Assembly (NCBI RefSeq): GCF_013035315.1
Contig: NZ_WQHP01000001.1
Span: forward strand, 496,001 to 560,000
DNA length: 64,000 nt
Reading direction: 5' to 3'
From: Ruegeria arenilitoris
GTDB lineage: Bacteria; Pseudomonadota; Alphaproteobacteria; Rhodobacterales; Rhodobacteraceae
Shown here piece by piece: positions 1 through 8,932 of the stretch; the stretch's first letter is position 1; each line of letters begins with the position of its first letter. Below the pieces are notes generated by a model that was not told the DNA's origin, ran no database searches, and was given only the letters and a program-made list of their open reading frames with translations. The position numbers were made by a program, and so were the translations under genes.

Positions 1-1872
1 CCGGTTAACTACGACTACGAAGTCCTCAGCGGCGCGAAAGTCATTGATACCAAGGGGCGCTTGGGATTGACCTTCGTCGAGGTCGCCCTGCCCGACGGCT
101 CGACCCGAACGCTGGATTGTGGCGCGCTGGGCGTGTCCGGTGGCTGGAACCCGAACGTTCACCTGACCTGTCATCAACGGGGACGCCCGGTCTGGAACGA
201 GGCTCTGGCAGCTTTTGTACCCGGTTCGAACCTGCCTGTTGGTCTGACCGTCGCTGGGGCTGCGAACGGCCGGATGTCGACCTTTGGTGCGCTGCAATCC
301 GGGGCCGAGGGTGCTGCGGCGGCATTGGACCTGAAAGGTGCCCCGCCCAAACTACCCGAGGCCGAAGACGCCCCGGTTGCACAGAAACCGTTCTGGTATG
401 TCGAAGGGTGCAAACGCGCCTGGGTAGATCAGCAGAATGATGTGACCGTCAAAGACGTCAAGCTGAGCTACCAGGAAGGGTTCCGCTCCGTCGAGCACCT
501 CAAGCGGTATACGACGCTGGGCATGGCGACTGATCAGGGCAAAACCTCGAACATCACCGGATTGGCGATCATGGCCGAGGTTGCCGGAAAGTCGATCCCT
601 GAAACGGGAACGACGATCTTTCGTCCGCCATATACCCCCGTTCCGATCAGCACCTTCGCAGGCCGGATGAAAGGACAGGAATTCCACCCGACCCGCCTGA
701 CGCCATCACATCACTGGGCCAAGGAACGCGGCGCTGTGTTTGTCGAGGCTGGCAACTGGTTGCGCGCGCAGTGGTTTCCCCTGCCCGGCGAGACCCATTG
801 GCGGGAGTCCGTGGATCGAGAGGTGCGGCAAACCCGTGCGTCGGTCGGCGTCTGCGATTGTACGACGCTGGGCAAGATCGATGTTCAGGGCACCGATGCA
901 GCCGAATTCCTGAACCGCGTTTACGCCAACGGCTTCGCCAAACTGGCCGTGGGCAAAACTCGCTATGGCCTGATGCTGCGCGAAGACGGCATGGTGATGG
1001 ATGACGGCACTGCCGCACGTATGGCCGAGGATCATTTTGTCGTCACAACCACCACAGCCAATGCCGTAAGTGTCTATCGACACATGGAATTCGTGCGCCA
1101 ATGCCTGTTCCCGGATATGGACGTACAGCTGATCTCGACCACCGATTCGTGGGCGCAATATGCGGTTGCCGGGCCAAACTCGCGCAAGCTTCTGCAAAAG
1201 ATCGTCGACCCCGAGTTCGACATCTCGAACGAGGCTTTCCCATTCATGGCCTGCGGAAACATCACCGTTTGCGGCGGGCTGCGCGCACGGTTGTTCCGCA
1301 TCTCCTTCTCAGGCGAGCTGGCGTTCGAAATCGCCGTTCCCGCGCGGTATGGCGACGCCCTGATGCGGCGCTTGATGTCCGAAGGAGAAGAGTTTGATGT
1401 TGTTCCCTATGGTACCGAAGCGCTGGGCGTGATGCGGATCGAAAAGGGCCACGCGGCAGGCAACGAACTGAACGGGACCACCACGGCGCTGAATCTGGGC
1501 ATGGGCAAGATGGTGTCCAAGAAGAAGGACAGTATCGGCTCGATCCTGTCTGAACGCGAGGCTTTGGTGGAACCGGACGTTTTGCGGCTGGTGGGCCTGA
1601 AACCCGTATCCCCGGAAGACAAAATCACCCCCGGCGGTCATCTGATGAACGCCGCCGGTCCGGTCGATGCGGCAAATGACCAAGGCTACGCCACCTCGGC
1701 TGCGTACTCACCCATTCTGAACAGCAATATCGGGCTGGCACTTTTGAAGGACGGCGCAAATCGGTTGGGTGAGAAAATGAGGCTTGTGTCTCCCCTGACC
1801 GATTTGACCGTCGAGGTCGAAATCGTGTCGGCCCATTTCGTTGACCCTGAAGGAGAGCGTCTGCGTGCATGA
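1..1872 (+). CDS. soxA: Sarcosine oxidase alpha subunit, 3' part (5' end outside window)
   Basis: The reading frame is open from base 1, so the gene begins upstream and 623 residues are visible out of roughly 1000 usual for the family. This subunit of heterotetrameric sarcosine oxidase takes part in oxidative demethylation of sarcosine to glycine, formaldehyde/methylene-THF and H2O2 in the cytoplasm. The visible part lacks the N-terminal dinucleotide-binding domain but contains the C-terminal GcvT-like (aminomethyltransferase, folate-binding) half, with signatures such as YGTEALGVMRIEKGH and the GMGKMVSKKKD stretch. It overlaps the start of soxG by 8 bases, as expected for the soxBDAG order. 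soxB and soxD would lie to the left, outside the window. Confidence 0.93.
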   Translation, partial: PVNYDYEVLSGAKVIDTKGRLGLTFVEVALPDGSTRTLDCGALGVSGGWNPNVHLTCHQRGRPVWNEALAAFVPGSNLPVGLTVAGAANGRMSTFGALQSGAEGAAAALDLKGAPPKLPEAEDAPVAQKPFWYVEGCKRAWVDQQNDVTVKDVKLSYQEGFRSVEHLKRYTTLGMATDQGKTSNITGLAIMAEVAGKSIPETGTTIFRPPYTPVPISTFAGRMKGQEFHPTRLTPSHHWAKERGAVFVEAGNWLRAQWFPLPGETHWRESVDREVRQTRASVGVCDCTTLGKIDVQGTDAAEFLNRVYANGFAKLAVGKTRYGLMLREDGMVMDDGTAARMAEDHFVVTTTTANAVSVYRHMEFVRQCLFPDMDVQLISTTDSWAQYAVAGPNSRKLLQKIVDPEFDISNEAFPFMACGNITVCGGLRARLFRISFSGELAFEIAVPARYGDALMRRLMSEGEEFDVVPYGTEALGVMRIEKGHAAGNELNGTTTALNLGMGKMVSKKKDSIGSILSEREALVEPDVLRLVGLKPVSPEDKITPGGHLMNAAGPVDAANDQGYATSAAYSPILNSNIGLALLKDGANRLGEKMRLVSPLTDLTVEVEIVSAHFVDPEGERLRA

Positions 1873-2425
1873 TCTAATTGCAATAACCGCTTTGGGCGGG
1901 ACAACGCCGCGTGTCGACACTGTTGCCGGGGTCACCTGCACGGAAAATCCCGCCGTTGCGCTTGCGTCCGTCGCGGCGCGTCTGGGACAGGAAGCCAAGG
2001 CTCAGAAGGCCCTGGCCAAACTGATCGATGCTTCTGCGCCTGATGTTGGACAACATGCCGGGGGGACAATCGCCGCCTTCTGGTCTACCCCGGATCAATG
2101 GATGATCGAGGCACCTTTCGAGAGCCACGAAGATCTTGCCGATCAAGTCAATTCAGCCATGGGCGACAGCGCCTCGGTAACCGAGCAGACGGACGCATGG
2201 ACCCGGTTTGACCTTACAGGCGACCCATTGGCGTCCGTGTTAGAGCTTTTGTGTATCCTCGATCTGCGCAAGATCAGCGCGGGCAGCGTCGCGTGCTGTT
2301 CGATCCACCATGTCGGCTGCTTTGTCCTGTGCCGGTCACCGGAAGAGTTCAGCATCTACGGCCCGCGATCTTCGGCAGGCTCACTGCACCATGCAATTGT
2401 CACAGCAATGCGGTCGGCGCTTTAG
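1865..2425 (+). CDS. soxG: Sarcosine oxidase gamma subunit
   Basis: Encodes 186 residues, matching the small gamma subunit of heterotetrameric sarcosine oxidase, a folate-barrel-like protein needed for assembly or stability of the complex. I chose the GTG at 1865 because GAAGGAG lies a few bases upstream inside soxA and because the start then overlaps the soxA stop, the usual coupled arrangement. An ATG at 1841 in the same frame lies upstream of that ribosome site and is unlikely. It is the last gene of the sox operon; a convergent regulator gene follows after 8 bases. The assignment rests on position after soxA, size and GcvT-like sequence character. Confidence 0.85.
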   Translation: MHDLIAITALGGTTPRVDTVAGVTCTENPAVALASVAARLGQEAKAQKALAKLIDASAPDVGQHAGGTIAAFWSTPDQWMIEAPFESHEDLADQVNSAMGDSASVTEQTDAWTRFDLTGDPLASVLELLCILDLRKISAGSVACCSIHHVGCFVLCRSPEEFSIYGPRSSAGSLHHAIVTAMRSAL

Positions 2426-2433
2426 GCCCCGCC

Positions 2434-3438
2434 TCAGACCGACGGCAAGGGCGCATTGTCTTCGACGCGGAATCGATTGATTCTGCGTCGATCTTCGCTG
2501 GGGCTTAACCCAAAGGCTGACCGATAGTGCGTGACCAATGGCGCGACGGATCCGTATCCTATGGCCGCGGCAATCTCTGCGATCGGGTCTTTTGTATAAA
2601 CAACCATCTGCCGCGCCGCCTTCATCCGCATGGCCCGGTAATAATGGCTGGGGCTTTGCCCCGTCGCCTGCTTGAACGCACGCTCTACCTGACGCGGTGT
2701 GACGCCAATCTTCTCGGCCACTTCCGCAATCGAAATCGGCTCGCTCATATTCCCGGCAAACAGGTCGACGCAGCGTGACACCAGTGGCGGAAGACTGTCG
2801 CCCGTATCCGGCATGGTCGCGGTCGGAACCTGTTGACGCACTCCTGCCCCGCGCATCATCGGGTGCTGAAACCAGCAAGCGACCTCATGAGCGACATCAC
2901 CGCCCAACCGGTCCTCGATCAGATGCAGGGCCAGGTCGAACCCTGCCGCCGCGCCGGCTGCAGTGTAGCGCGTCGAGGTCTTGACGATCACCTCACTACG
3001 AGCGTCAACTTCAGGAAACTCAGCCAAAAACGCAGCTTCATAGCACCAGTGGACCGAAACGGGCTGCCCTCCCATCACACCGGACCGCACTAACGGAAAA
3101 ACTCCACCGCTGATCCCACCCAGCACAGAACCGTGACGCCCAAGGTTTCGCAGAGCACCGTTGCCCAAGGTTGCATCATCAAACCCCGATGTTGGACTGC
3201 TGAGTAGAAAAAGGATGTCGATGCCCCTGCATTCGGTCAGCGACCGCTCAGCTTCAAACCGGACCCCGGCGCTGGATTTTACCTTTTGGCCATGCTCGGA
3301 CAGCAAGGACCAACTGAACGCCTCTTGCCCGGCAATTTCATTGGCCGCCCGCAACGGCTCGATCACCGAGGTCAGACAGGCCATTGGAAAGCCGTCAAAC
3401 AGCAAAAAACCTATTTCGATTTTGTCTTCCTTGCGCAT
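2434..3438 (-). CDS. GlxA-family AraC-type transcriptional regulator (DJ-1/PfpI domain + HTH)
   Basis: Encodes 334 residues with two recognisable parts: an N-terminal DJ-1/PfpI (type 1 glutamine amidotransferase-like) sensing domain (IEIGFLLFDGFPMACLTSVIEPLRAANE) of about 190 residues and a C-terminal AraC/XylS double helix-turn-helix (SIAEVAEKIGVTPRQVERAF...GYGSVAPLVTHYRSAFGLSP). The family includes GbdR and CdhR, which control glycine betaine, choline and carnitine catabolism. Convergent placement next to soxAG suggests, but does not prove, that it regulates methylated-amine catabolism. ATG at 3438 has AGGA 8 bases upstream. The amidase-like domain is expected to bind ligand, not to be an enzyme. 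Confidence 0.85.
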   Translation of the reverse strand: MRKEDKIEIGFLLFDGFPMACLTSVIEPLRAANEIAGQEAFSWSLLSEHGQKVKSSAGVRFEAERSLTECRGIDILFLLSSPTSGFDDATLGNGALRNLGRHGSVLGGISGGVFPLVRSGVMGGQPVSVHWCYEAAFLAEFPEVDARSEVIVKTSTRYTAAGAAAGFDLALHLIEDRLGGDVAHEVACWFQHPMMRGAGVRQQVPTATMPDTGDSLPPLVSRCVDLFAGNMSEPISIAEVAEKIGVTPRQVERAFKQATGQSPSHYYRAMRMKAARQMVVYTKDPIAEIAAAIGYGSVAPLVTHYRSAFGLSPSEDRRRINRFRVEDNAPLPSV

Positions 3439-3511
3439 TAAGCCGTCCTAAAAAGAGTCCCTCATCAGAACCAATACAACTATAACAATACCCGTTGCGC
3501 CGCGTGCTCAG

Positions 3512-4117
3512 TTATCCCAACCCGAAACCTAGCGCCATACGCTTTCGCCGGCGTTTAATCGACTGGCGGAATGCCCAGTCCGAGAGCAGGGTCAGCGGAA
3601 TCAGAACGCGCTCACCCAAACCGTCAATGATCGCTAGTTTTCCGCCACGTTCTTCGGCACGCACAACGTTATCAAAGGTCAAATCGCCAACAATGATTCT
3701 GCCGCGTTCAAGTTCGTCCAAAAGTTCCATTAACTCATCACGCAGTTCTTTGGACTTGTGCAAGTTGCCAATGGCCGCAACCCGCTCGGTTTCTAGGGTC
3801 GGGGCAAGCTGACCATCCGGCCCAGTCAGTTTTTCCACAACCAAAGCAGGCCCAAGCGTGGTTACTGCAAAACCTTTAAATTGCGCCAAACGTTCAATTT
3901 CCGGGACGTTGCGATTGAGTGCAGCAAGGTATTCGTTAGCTTCGCGGTTCCACTGGCGAAGGTTGCCATAGCGGCGCTCTGCATAGCGTGGGATCAAGTG
4001 ATTGCGGACAGGTTTGTCCACCCGCACCTTTAATATGGACAACTTATCGAGCGGATGCTGAAATATCTTATAATTGCGGCTGCTGCACAGAGGCTCAATA
4101 TTTTTCAGTTCAATCAT
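3512..4117 (-). CDS. yrbL: YrbL-family protein, kinase-like fold
   Basis: Encodes 201 residues resembling YrbL, known in enterobacteria as a PhoP/PmrA-regulated protein of unknown function. Kinase-like elements can be seen: a lysine after a beta strand (K30, SILKVRVDK), a helix-C type glutamate (E59), a catalytic-loop-like segment GDLTFDNVV (D145, N150) and a metal-loop-like IIDGLG (D165). The usual HRD-type loop is therefore GDL..N. No clear Shine-Dalgarno precedes the ATG at 4117. The gene and its 5' flank are visibly poorer in GC than the neighbours, which hints at acquisition by transfer. Substrate unknown. Confidence 0.7.
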   Translation of the reverse strand: MIELKNIEPLCSSRNYKIFQHPLDKLSILKVRVDKPVRNHLIPRYAERRYGNLRQWNREANEYLAALNRNVPEIERLAQFKGFAVTTLGPALVVEKLTGPDGQLAPTLETERVAAIGNLHKSKELRDELMELLDELERGRIIVGDLTFDNVVRAEERGGKLAIIDGLGERVLIPLTLLSDWAFRQSIKRRRKRMALGFGLG

Positions 4118-4330
4118 TCTTGAGGTCTACCCTTCGCCCAGCAAATTGCAGAATATTGCGTTACGTTTCAGGCTAGTGACGCTACATGTTGTTTGGGGTC
4201 ATATTCAAGGGGTTATCGGGACAAACGAATTCAAACCAAGGCAACATACCGTGTTTTGAGCGTTCAACGAAAATACCAATGTTAGTTAAAATCCCATTCT
4301 TCGGCCCTGATCTTGCACTTTGCACCTAAA

Positions 4331-4348
4331 TGTATACAATTGCATACA
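4331..4348. promoter_or_regulatory. GntR-like palindromic operator before the AbrB-family gene
   Basis: The sequence TGTATACAATTGCATACA has inverted TGTAT/ATACA arms and contains TGTATACA-type half sites, the style bound by GntR/FadR-family repressors. It overlaps the most upstream possible ATG (4330) of the following gene, which argues that translation begins downstream at 4366. No GntR gene is in the window, so the binding protein is unknown. Confidence 0.4.
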
Positions 4349-4365
4349 GAACGAGCTTAACCCAG

Positions 4366-5442
4366 ATGGAATCCAATTTGCTCTCTGCAAATCCACATTA
4401 TCCAGCGGTGTTTCAGAAACTGAACACGCTTCTGATTGCCGGATTGGGCACTGCGGTGTTCTGGTTTTTGAACCTACCGCTGCCTTTCCTGTTCGGCCCC
4501 ATGTCGGCCTGTCTTATCGCGGCTCTAGCGCATGCACCGATACGGGATTTCGGTCAGGTCTCGGTTGCGGCCAGAACGATCCTTGGCGTCGCCGTTGGCG
4601 CATCCATTACGCCCAGCCTGTTTGCCGAACTGCCCAAGATGGCGACATCGCTCTTGCTGGTCCCGGTCTTTATCCTACTGATCGCGCTGGTCGGCGTCCC
4701 GTTCTTCCGCAAGTTCTGGGGATTTGACGACAAAACTGCGTTCTACGCGGCAATGCCCGGTGGCTTTCAGGACATGGTCATCTTTGGCACAGAGGCCGGT
4801 GCAAATCCGCGCGTGCTGTCATTGGTACACGGGACGCGGGTTCTGATCATTGTCACGTTGGCGCCCATCTTCCTGACGGTGTTTTACGGAGCCGAGTTGA
4901 CCAATCCGTTAGGCGAACCTGCCTCGGCCCTGCCCCCGCACGAACTGATCCTTATGGTCATTGCGGCTTTCATTGGCTGGAAGGGCGGAGAGAAGATCGG
5001 CTTGTTCGGCGCCTCCATCCTTGGGCCATTGATCCTGACCGCGGCGCTGTCACTCGGGGATTTTATCCATACGCGCCCCCCGCGCGAGGCGATCTTGTTC
5101 GCGCAGTTCTTCATCGGCTGTGGGATTGGCGTAAAATTCGTAGGCGTCACCTGGTCGGAGCTCCGGCGCGTTGTGGCAGCAGGATTCACCTACGTAATCC
5201 TACTAGCCGTTCTGGCCGCAGCTTTCACATTCGTTGTCACGGCAATAGGGTTGGGCCAACCGGTCGAAGCGTTCCTGGCCTTTGCTCCGGGCGGTCAGGC
5301 TGAGATGACGGTGCTGGCCATCGTGTCAGGCGCAGATCTGGGATACGTGGTCACGCACCACCTGACTCGGATCGTCGTGGTAATCATTGGCGCACCAATT
5401 GCGGCCAGCCTTCTTGTGCGCTGGTCAAGATCGGGGAAGTAG
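4366..5442 (+). CDS. AbrB-family integral membrane protein
   Basis: Encodes 358 residues from the ATG at 4366 (370 if the ATG at 4330 is used; I prefer 4366 because a palindrome covers 4331-4348). About ten hydrophobic segments in two similar halves match the AbrB membrane family (unrelated to the Bacillus regulator; sometimes mislabelled ammonia monooxygenase). Typical signatures are LPFLFGPMSACLIAAL, GVAVGASITPSL, AAMPGGFQDM and in the second half LAFAPGGQAEMTVLA. The family is thought to be transport-related; substrate unknown. It stands alone between divergent yrbL and the aspD operon. No convincing ribosome site precedes either start. Confidence 0.8.
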   Translation: MESNLLSANPHYPAVFQKLNTLLIAGLGTAVFWFLNLPLPFLFGPMSACLIAALAHAPIRDFGQVSVAARTILGVAVGASITPSLFAELPKMATSLLLVPVFILLIALVGVPFFRKFWGFDDKTAFYAAMPGGFQDMVIFGTEAGANPRVLSLVHGTRVLIIVTLAPIFLTVFYGAELTNPLGEPASALPPHELILMVIAAFIGWKGGEKIGLFGASILGPLILTAALSLGDFIHTRPPREAILFAQFFIGCGIGVKFVGVTWSELRRVVAAGFTYVILLAVLAAAFTFVVTAIGLGQPVEAFLAFAPGGQAEMTVLAIVSGADLGYVVTHHLTRIVVVIIGAPIAASLLVRWSRSGK

Positions 5443-5594
5443 GCGTAAGCCTCCAGTGTTTCTGGCTGGTTGGCCTTCACTCTTTCCAGTTGAAGACCCG
5501 GCGGACCGATCAATCCTTTTTGTTTACAGGCGAAGGCGCAGGTCCTTAGTATCAAATCACTTTATTCCGATCTTTAAATCATGGATGTGACGCG

Positions 5595-7226
5595 ATGTCT
5601 GACACACTTGATCTTCACAAGTTCGAAAATCTCAGCCCATTTCAAATCAAAGACGAACTCATCAAACTGGCGCAAAAAGAGTCGCGCCAGATGGCACTGC
5701 CCTATCTGAACGCAGGGCGCGGCAACCCCAACTGGATCGCCACCAAAGCACGTGAGGCGTTTTTCCTGCTTGGCCAGTTCGCCATGACAGAGGCGCAGCG
5801 GCATCGCAATGAACCCGAGGTCGGCCTGGCGGGCATGCCACAGGGACCGGGCTGCTACGACCGGCTCAAGGCCTATTGCCAGGCATCGCAAGACAGGAAC
5901 GGCCCTCCGGGCGCGGACACGCTGACCGCCGTGGTCGATTTCGCAATTGAAAAGTTCGGCTTCACACCTGACGATTTCGTACTGGAACTGACCGACGGCA
6001 TCATCGGCGACCATTATCCAATACCTGACCGCTGCCTGCAGCACAACGAGGCGATCGTCCATGAATACGTGATGTGGGCCATGTGCTCGGGGCACAGGCC
6101 CGACGCCAAGTTCGACATCTACGCGGTCGAAGGCGGAACTGCGGCGATGTGTTATATCTTCAAAGCGCTCAAAAACCAGAGGCTGCTCAATGCCGGTGAC
6201 ACAATCGCCCTGGGCACTCCGATCTTCACGCCTTACCTCGAAATGCCTGTGCTTGAGGATTACGGGCTGAATGTTGTGGATGTCTCATCGGAAGAAGAAG
6301 ACCATTTCCAGCTTACCGACGACGATCTAGAGCAACTGGCCGACCCAAAGGTCAAGGCGCTGTTTCTGGTCAACCCGGGCAACCCGTCCTCGGTTGCAAT
6401 TAGCCCCGAAGTGATGGTGCGATTGGTCGAATTCGTAAAAACGCGCCGTCCTGATCTGATTATCCTGACAGACGACGTTTACGGAACTTTCGTTCCGAAC
6501 TTTGAGTCCGTAATGGGCCACCTGCCCGAGAACACCATCGGCGTTTATTCATACTCAAAGTACTTCGGCTGCACAGGCTGGCGGTTGGGTGCGATTCTGG
6601 TGTCTCAGAACAACATCTTTGACAAGATGATTGCCGAGGCCTCCGAGGACGTCAAAGCCGTCGTGAATGCCCGGTACGAGACGCTGACACCCGACCCGTC
6701 CTCGTTCAAGTTCATCGACCGGATCGTGGCTGATAGCCGCGATGTGGCCTTGAACCACACGGCAGGCCTTTCGGTGCCGCAACAGGTGATGATGACGCTG
6801 TTCTCGCTGGTCGAGTTGATGGATGAAGAGAAACACTATCAGGCGTTCTGCTGGGGTATCCTCAAGCATCGTTTTGACGAATTGGTCGAAGGTCTGGGGA
6901 TTGAGGTGCCGGACAATCCGCTGTTCGACAAGTACTATGGCATCATCGACTTTGAATTCTGGCTGCGGAAATACGTCGGCGAAGATGTGGTGGAATGGAT
7001 CAAGGAAAACGTCCATCCGCTGGATATCTCGTTCAAACTGGCGCAGGACCACGGGATCGTGTTGCTGAACGGATCGGGGTTCGATGCGCCGAATTGGTCC
7101 GCTCGGGTATCCTTTGCCAATCTGGATGACAGCGCCTATCGGCAGATCGGTCGGGCTGTTCGCGCCGTCGCCACGGGATATGTGCAAGCCTATCGCGCCT
7201 CAAAAGGGCTGCCCTTGCACGGCTGA
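5595..7226 (+). CDS. aspD: Bifunctional aspartate aminotransferase / L-aspartate beta-decarboxylase
   Basis: Encodes 543 residues, the length of AspD enzymes (about 530-545), well above ordinary class I aminotransferases. It converts L-aspartate to L-alanine plus CO2 using PLP in the cytoplasm. Seen: the substrate/PLP loop LVNPGNPSSVA, the aspartate of ILTDDVYGTF, and the Schiff-base lysine in YSYSKYFGCTGWRLG at residue 322. The C-terminus carries RVSFANLDDSAYRQIG. It is followed after 29 bases by the AspT antiporter gene, as in known aspartate decarboxylation operons, where the pair creates a proton-motive force by consuming a cytoplasmic proton and exchanging aspartate for alanine. Confidence 0.92.
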   Translation: MSDTLDLHKFENLSPFQIKDELIKLAQKESRQMALPYLNAGRGNPNWIATKAREAFFLLGQFAMTEAQRHRNEPEVGLAGMPQGPGCYDRLKAYCQASQDRNGPPGADTLTAVVDFAIEKFGFTPDDFVLELTDGIIGDHYPIPDRCLQHNEAIVHEYVMWAMCSGHRPDAKFDIYAVEGGTAAMCYIFKALKNQRLLNAGDTIALGTPIFTPYLEMPVLEDYGLNVVDVSSEEEDHFQLTDDDLEQLADPKVKALFLVNPGNPSSVAISPEVMVRLVEFVKTRRPDLIILTDDVYGTFVPNFESVMGHLPENTIGVYSYSKYFGCTGWRLGAILVSQNNIFDKMIAEASEDVKAVVNARYETLTPDPSSFKFIDRIVADSRDVALNHTAGLSVPQQVMMTLFSLVELMDEEKHYQAFCWGILKHRFDELVEGLGIEVPDNPLFDKYYGIIDFEFWLRKYVGEDVVEWIKENVHPLDISFKLAQDHGIVLLNGSGFDAPNWSARVSFANLDDSAYRQIGRAVRAVATGYVQAYRASKGLPLHG

Positions 7227-7255
7227 GAACAACTGCAGTCAAAGGGCACGGCTTT

Positions 7256-8929
7256 ATGGAACTGATCGGCTCGATCTTTATCGATCACCCGGAACTGGCG
7301 TTGTTTTGCAGCCTTGCCCTTGGCTATTCGATTGGAAAAATCACCATAGGCTCGTTCACCGTCGGATCGGTGGCGGGCTGTCTTCTGGCCGGCGTCCTTG
7401 TCGGCCAGACAGGGGTGGTCGTGTCCGATGACCTCAAACAGGCGTTCTTCTTACTGTTCCTCTTTTCGATTGGGTACAGAACCGGGCCACAGTTCTTCCG
7501 GTCGCTAAATCTAAGCGCGCTTCCCCAGATCGCCGTCACCGCGCTGCTTTGCGTCGTGGCATTGTTGGTTGCAGTTCTGCTGGCACCTTTGATGGGTCTT
7601 TCGGTGGGAATAGCTGCCGGGCTTTTGGCAGGCGGTGCAACGGAAAGCGCCACGCTTGGTGTTGCAATCGATGCTTTTGCCAAAACCGGAGCGGATGAAA
7701 CGGCCCAGGAGATTTTTGACGCCGAAATCGCGACTGGGTTTGCAGTTGCCTATTTTGTCGGCGTCATCGCGACGATCTTCTTTCACACGCAGCTTGCGCC
7801 GCGGTTCTATGGCCGGTCTTTGCAAGAAGCCTGTGCAGAATACGAGGCAAAGCTGGACGATGACTCGGCCCCCATGGTGCCGCAGCATCGAGACTTTGAG
7901 GCGCGGGCATACCGCATTGCCCATGAATTCGCGGGTCATACTGTTGCCGAAGTCGAAGCCCGGGTGCCCAGGCATGTCCGGGCCTACATCGACAGGGTGC
8001 GGCGTGACGACAAAATCCTGCAGACCTCTCGGGAGATGGTTCTGAAAGATGGGGACATAGCCGCCATTGCCGGGATGCGCTCATTTTTGATCGACCACTC
8101 GGACCAGATCGGAGAAGAGGTCGAAGACCCCGAATTGCTGGATCTGCCGGTTGAAACCGAAGATATCGTTGTCACCAACAACGCGGTTGTTAATCAAACA
8201 CTGGGCGAATTATCGACCCGGCCCGAGGCCCGCACGGTCTTTCTGCGCGGTATCATGCGCAGTGGCGAACGGTTGCCAATCTTCCGCGGTGTGACTTTGC
8301 ATAAAGGCGACGTGGTGACCGTCTCTGGCACCCGAAGCCATATCGAAGACGCCGCTGCTGCGCTGGGCTATCTGGACCGGGCAACAAGCAAGACCGACAT
8401 GGTCTTTGTCGCATTCTTCATTTTGCTCGGCGGACTGATTGGCATCCCGGCGCTGAAGTACGGTGCAATCGAACTGGGCCTCGGAACATCGGTCGGTGTT
8501 CTATTGGGCGGTCTGGTTGCGGGCTGGCTGCGCTCTGTACGCAGGACATTCGGATTTGTGCCCGAGGCAACGCTATGGATATTCGACTCGGTCGGCTTGT
8601 GCGTCTTCGTGGCCTGCGTCGGGATCACGTCAGGGACAAGTTTCGTCACCGGTGTGCTGGAAAGTGGGCCGTCCCTGATTATCGGATCATTGGCCATCGT
8701 CATTTTGGCCCATGGAACGGCCATTTTTGTCGGTCGCAAAGTCTTCAAGATCAACGAAGGCGTTCTGGCCGGAACCTGTTGTGGAGCGGGAACCTCTGCC
8801 CCCGCCCTGGCGGCCGTTCAGGAAGCCGCGCAAAGCCAGGTGCCCACGCTTGGCTATGGGTTGGGTTACGCTGTCGGCAACGTGTTGTTAGCCCTATGGG
8901 GCTCTGTCATCGTTATACTGTTGATCTGA
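7256..8929 (+). CDS. aspT: Aspartate:alanine antiporter
   Basis: Encodes 557 residues with the AspT/YidE/YbjL architecture: an N-terminal membrane half (about residues 1-170), a central cytoplasmic region with two TrkA-C (RCK-C) domains (about 200-380) and a second membrane half. The conserved Gly-rich segments are GGATESATLG in the first half and CGAGTSAPALAAVQEA in the second. Directly downstream of aspD, so it most likely exchanges external aspartate for internal alanine electrogenically. AAGGG precedes the ATG. It converges with a paralogue (stops 3 bases apart). Confidence 0.88.
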   Translation: MELIGSIFIDHPELALFCSLALGYSIGKITIGSFTVGSVAGCLLAGVLVGQTGVVVSDDLKQAFFLLFLFSIGYRTGPQFFRSLNLSALPQIAVTALLCVVALLVAVLLAPLMGLSVGIAAGLLAGGATESATLGVAIDAFAKTGADETAQEIFDAEIATGFAVAYFVGVIATIFFHTQLAPRFYGRSLQEACAEYEAKLDDDSAPMVPQHRDFEARAYRIAHEFAGHTVAEVEARVPRHVRAYIDRVRRDDKILQTSREMVLKDGDIAAIAGMRSFLIDHSDQIGEEVEDPELLDLPVETEDIVVTNNAVVNQTLGELSTRPEARTVFLRGIMRSGERLPIFRGVTLHKGDVVTVSGTRSHIEDAAAALGYLDRATSKTDMVFVAFFILLGGLIGIPALKYGAIELGLGTSVGVLLGGLVAGWLRSVRRTFGFVPEATLWIFDSVGLCVFVACVGITSGTSFVTGVLESGPSLIIGSLAIVILAHGTAIFVGRKVFKINEGVLAGTCCGAGTSAPALAAVQEAAQSQVPTLGYGLGYAVGNVLLALWGSVIVILLI

Positions 8930-8932
8930 CCC

